Below the pieces are notes generated by a model. The model was not told the DNA's origin and searched no databases. It worked only from the letters and a program-made list of their open reading frames with translations. From the NCBI GenBank assembly GCA_035048485.1, contig CM068581.1:8817430-8881429 (forward strand): a DNA stretch of 64,000 bases, in the 5' to 3' direction. Made by a program: the position numbers and the translations under genes. This DNA is from Pteria penguin. Lineage: Eukaryota > Mollusca > Bivalvia > Pterioida > Pteriidae. Every line of letters begins with the position of its first letter. Position 1 is the stretch's first letter. Shown here piece after piece: positions 61,812-64,000 of this stretch.

Positions 61812-62192
61812 CTAAATAAAGAGGAAAGCGAATACCTGAATAGTAGTATCATTTACACATATCATGTATACAGTATAAAATGTATGAACATGACAACAAG
61901 AACGGTACAAATCAATATTTTCATTTTAGTATTCCTTTGTAATCCTTTTATTTCATTTCAAAATTTAGGACACACATAGTCTCGCAAAACATTTGCGTAT
62001 TCAAATGTATCGAAACTCCTCACAGAAAATTGATTTAAATGCACTGTATGAATACATCAAAGAATGGGACGTATATAATCGATCATAGATAATAGTCATT
62101 TATTAAAAATTATGAAATCTATTAACATTAATGCATGTAACAAAAAATCATGATACAATCATATTTAAACAAAGTATTGTACATAATTTTAT
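61812..62192. other. Intron sequence without a recognised element
   Basis: AT-rich sequence upstream of exon 1. Nothing further is seen. Confidence 0.4.
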
Positions 62193-62512
62193 AAAAAAGA
62201 CTAGAGTAACAATTGTGAAAATTATTAGAGTCTAGGAAAAATGTAAAAATGTAAACTTGAGAACTCAAATACATGTTTACATCCATGCAATCATTTTTTC
62301 ATGTTCACAGATGACGGCATGAGAACAACCCTGCCTCTTTATTTAACAAAAAGACTATATAAAAAAGACTAGAGTAACAATAGTGAAAATTATTACAGTC
62401 TAGGAAAAAATGTAAAGATGTAAACTTGAGATCTCAAATACATGTTTACATCCATGCAATCATTTTTTCATGTTCACAGATGACTGAGAACAACCCTGCC
62501 TCTTTATTAGTG
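62193..62512. repeat. 168-bp tandem duplication
   Basis: 62193-62360 and 62361-62512 are adjacent copies starting AAAAAAGACTAGAGTAACAA, both containing ACATGTTTACATCCATGCAA. They differ by about eight substitutions and a short deletion. Confidence 0.87.
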
Positions 62513-62514
62513 AA

Positions 62515-62755
62515 ATAGAACATATAACCCTGAATCAAGATCAAGACATTATAACCTTTAGGTTCAGAGGAATGTTTGTGTGAAGTTTGGTCAAGATCAC
62601 AAGGTGACTAACATTATAGCCACAAGAATTTAAGCTATGTCTATACAGTAAACTCTTGAAATAAATTTCATGACCTTGGGTCCAAGGAGGTTAGGAAAGG
62701 AGGACAATAAATGAATGCAGAAGAAACAAATAGACAAACTGAGCCACATATATTT
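62515..62755 (+). repeat. F8 fragment
   Basis: GGTTCAGAGGAATGTTTGTG and TGAAGTTTGGTCAAGATCAC match 45470-45885. It ends with a CAAATAGACAAACTGAG linker. Confidence 0.5.
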
Positions 62756-62989
62756 ACTCAGGACAAGGCAAATCCTATTCAAAATCAAGCTTACAGTCAG
62801 TGTTGCATGCAGTACTCATCCCGTGCCACTACCTGTACCTTTAAAGTGACTAATTTTAATACCTTATTAGCAACATGAAACAGTTATGTTAACTTGGTAA
62901 TATTTTGCATGATTTAATAAGAAATAACATTGAATTCTGTGAAGTTATCAAGTTCTAGTGAAACTAACAGCAAAAATGTAGCCTTGTTT

Positions 62990-63530
62990 TATTCATATCC
63001 AGCATCAGTATCTATAGTCATCATCTGGAAACTGAAACATGCAGTGATGAATCACTATTTTCAGTGATAAGTCTACAACTGAACTATGCTGATGACTTTT
63101 TTTAGTAACAGTGACCTTTAAAAAATACCTTTTGATCCCAAAATCGATCCCCCCTAGACCTATACATAAGCTAGCATTGAAAGAAACTTAAAAGAAATTA
63201 ATCATTCTTAGCTCAAGTTATTATCTGGCAATTGAAATGCAGTGATAAATGTCTATTTTTACTAACAGTTGTTTTTAGAACTGACCTTTTGACCCCAAAA
63301 TCAATCCCACCCTAAACCTTTCCATGAACTAGCCTTATATAAAGTTTGAAAGAAATCACTTATTCCTAACTCAAGTTATCATCTAGAAACCAAAATACAA
63401 TGACAAATGTCTATTTTTAGTAACAGTAACCCTTTGAGTTGATCTTTTGACCCTAATTCCACATTAGATATTTGTATAAGCTAACATTGTATGAAGTTTG
63501 AATCTGGAAACCATTCAGACAGACAGTATT
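62990..63530 (+). repeat. Tandem units of about 160 bp
   Basis: Three units share CCTTTTGACCCCAAAATC and AAGTTATCATCTGGAAACC-like cores. They are related to 28700-29050, 32220-32640 and 52431-53410 and end with a CAGACAGACAGTATT linker. Confidence 0.6.
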
Positions 63531-63547
63531 TATATGGGAAGAAATTC

Positions 63548-63829
63548 ATGTTAACGCGATTTATTCCTGCATGCGCTCAGTCCAGTTACACATTCGCATA
63601 CCGATATTTGTAATTCTTTCTATGCTGTGGTACACATGGAGGAAATAAAATGGATCTAATAAAATCAACGAGAATGTTGCAATATATACATGTATTAAAT
63701 CTAATGTTATAAAACACCCCACATTAAGGGTTTCATATGACCTAAATTGTAATACAATAAAGGAAATTACCAGTACTGCGTAGACATGCAATAAGGTATT
63801 TATGAAAAACTTCGTCAGTATATAAGTAA
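63548..63829. mobile_element. Partial copy of the TA-target element
   Basis: It matches 56298-56535 (TTAACGCGATTTATTCCTGC, AAAACTTCGTCAGTATA) with many differences. Both terminal repeats are missing. It ends where an F1 starts. Confidence 0.65.
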
Positions 63830-64000
63830 ACAAGAGGCCCAAATGGGCCTATATCGCTCACCTGAACAGCTAGATGATCAAGTTGAAGATATGAAAAATT
63901 GTCCCCCCCCCCCTTTTCTTGGAAGTCTTAAAAAATTCATAAAAAATTCAAAAATCGAGATATTGAAAAAATTCCTTCGCACCAGCATTCCTTACCATAG
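63830..64000 (+). mobile_element. F1 5' end running off the window
   Basis: AACAAGAGGCCCAAATGGGC, TATCGCTCACCTGAAC, then a C run and GGAAGTCTTAAAAAATTCAT. Typical F1 start with an internal deletion relative to other copies. Confidence 0.7.

Overview
The window reads as part of a large, AT-rich, repeat-packed invertebrate nuclear genome, most likely a bivalve mollusc. The taxon is inferred from the repeat types: tRNA-derived SINEs with ATTG/CAAC tails resembling the molluscan V-SINE group, and many non-autonomous elements built around internal tandem repeats of about 145 bp. Prokaryotic operons, CRISPR arrays and rRNA genes are absent.

The backbone is one host gene on the minus strand. Fifteen short internal exons lie between 61811 and 3498, each with AG/GT borders, and every one of the 14 junctions keeps phase. 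Together they give 1,424 nt (about 474 codons) of uninterrupted alpha-helical coiled coil. Neither the start nor the stop of the gene is in the window. Introns run from 279 bp to 13.2 kb and hold almost all the other sequence. The protein is not identified with certainty; a synaptonemal-complex SYCP1-like transverse-filament protein is a weak, testable suggestion.

The introns are filled with mobile DNA. (1) Several families of non-autonomous elements share one plan: a 5' ACAAG(AG) start followed directly by a small hairpin, a body with tandem repeats of about 90-170 bp, a GACGGACAGAC-like linker, and a 3' terminal hairpin that in several families pairs with the 5' end. I label them F1 (GAGGCCC start), F2 (GTATCAG start), F3 (GCAACGCC start), F4 (GGGACAAATAC start), F5 (48935), F6 (11072 and 25230), F7 (46937) and F8 (45470). 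The plan suggests Helentron/HINE-like rolling-circle elements. (2) Terminal-inverted-repeat DNA elements with readable target duplications lie at 35961, 42698, 56164 and 29372. (3) tRNA-derived SINEs with target duplications lie at 6356, 33820 and 51994. (4) There is a decayed LINE (21601-22875) and a Penelope-like reverse transcriptase fragment (50325-51318, minus). (5) Long foldback structures occur, above all a palindrome with 118-bp arms carried by both copies of F6.

By region: 1-3340 F1 end and a TGACCT satellite; 3498-5635 three exons; 6132-9925 an F3 element with about 21 satellite units; 10293-13790 F1 split by F6 copy 1; 14589-19564 four exons; 19698-24615 old DNA elements, F1 and LINE; 25230-27569 F6 copy 2; 28059-33511 three exons and a TIR element; 33820-39410 SINE and a nest of F1/F2/F3; 39460 exon; 39859-43707 complete F1 and a TIR element; 44678-46289 two exons; 46937-59370 F7, F5, Penelope fragment, SINE and nested F1/F3/TA-target element; 59503-61811 two exons and a complete F2; 62193-64000 old repeats and the start of another F1. 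The two F6 copies are direct repeats flanking exons 9-12, whose loss would leave the reading frame intact.
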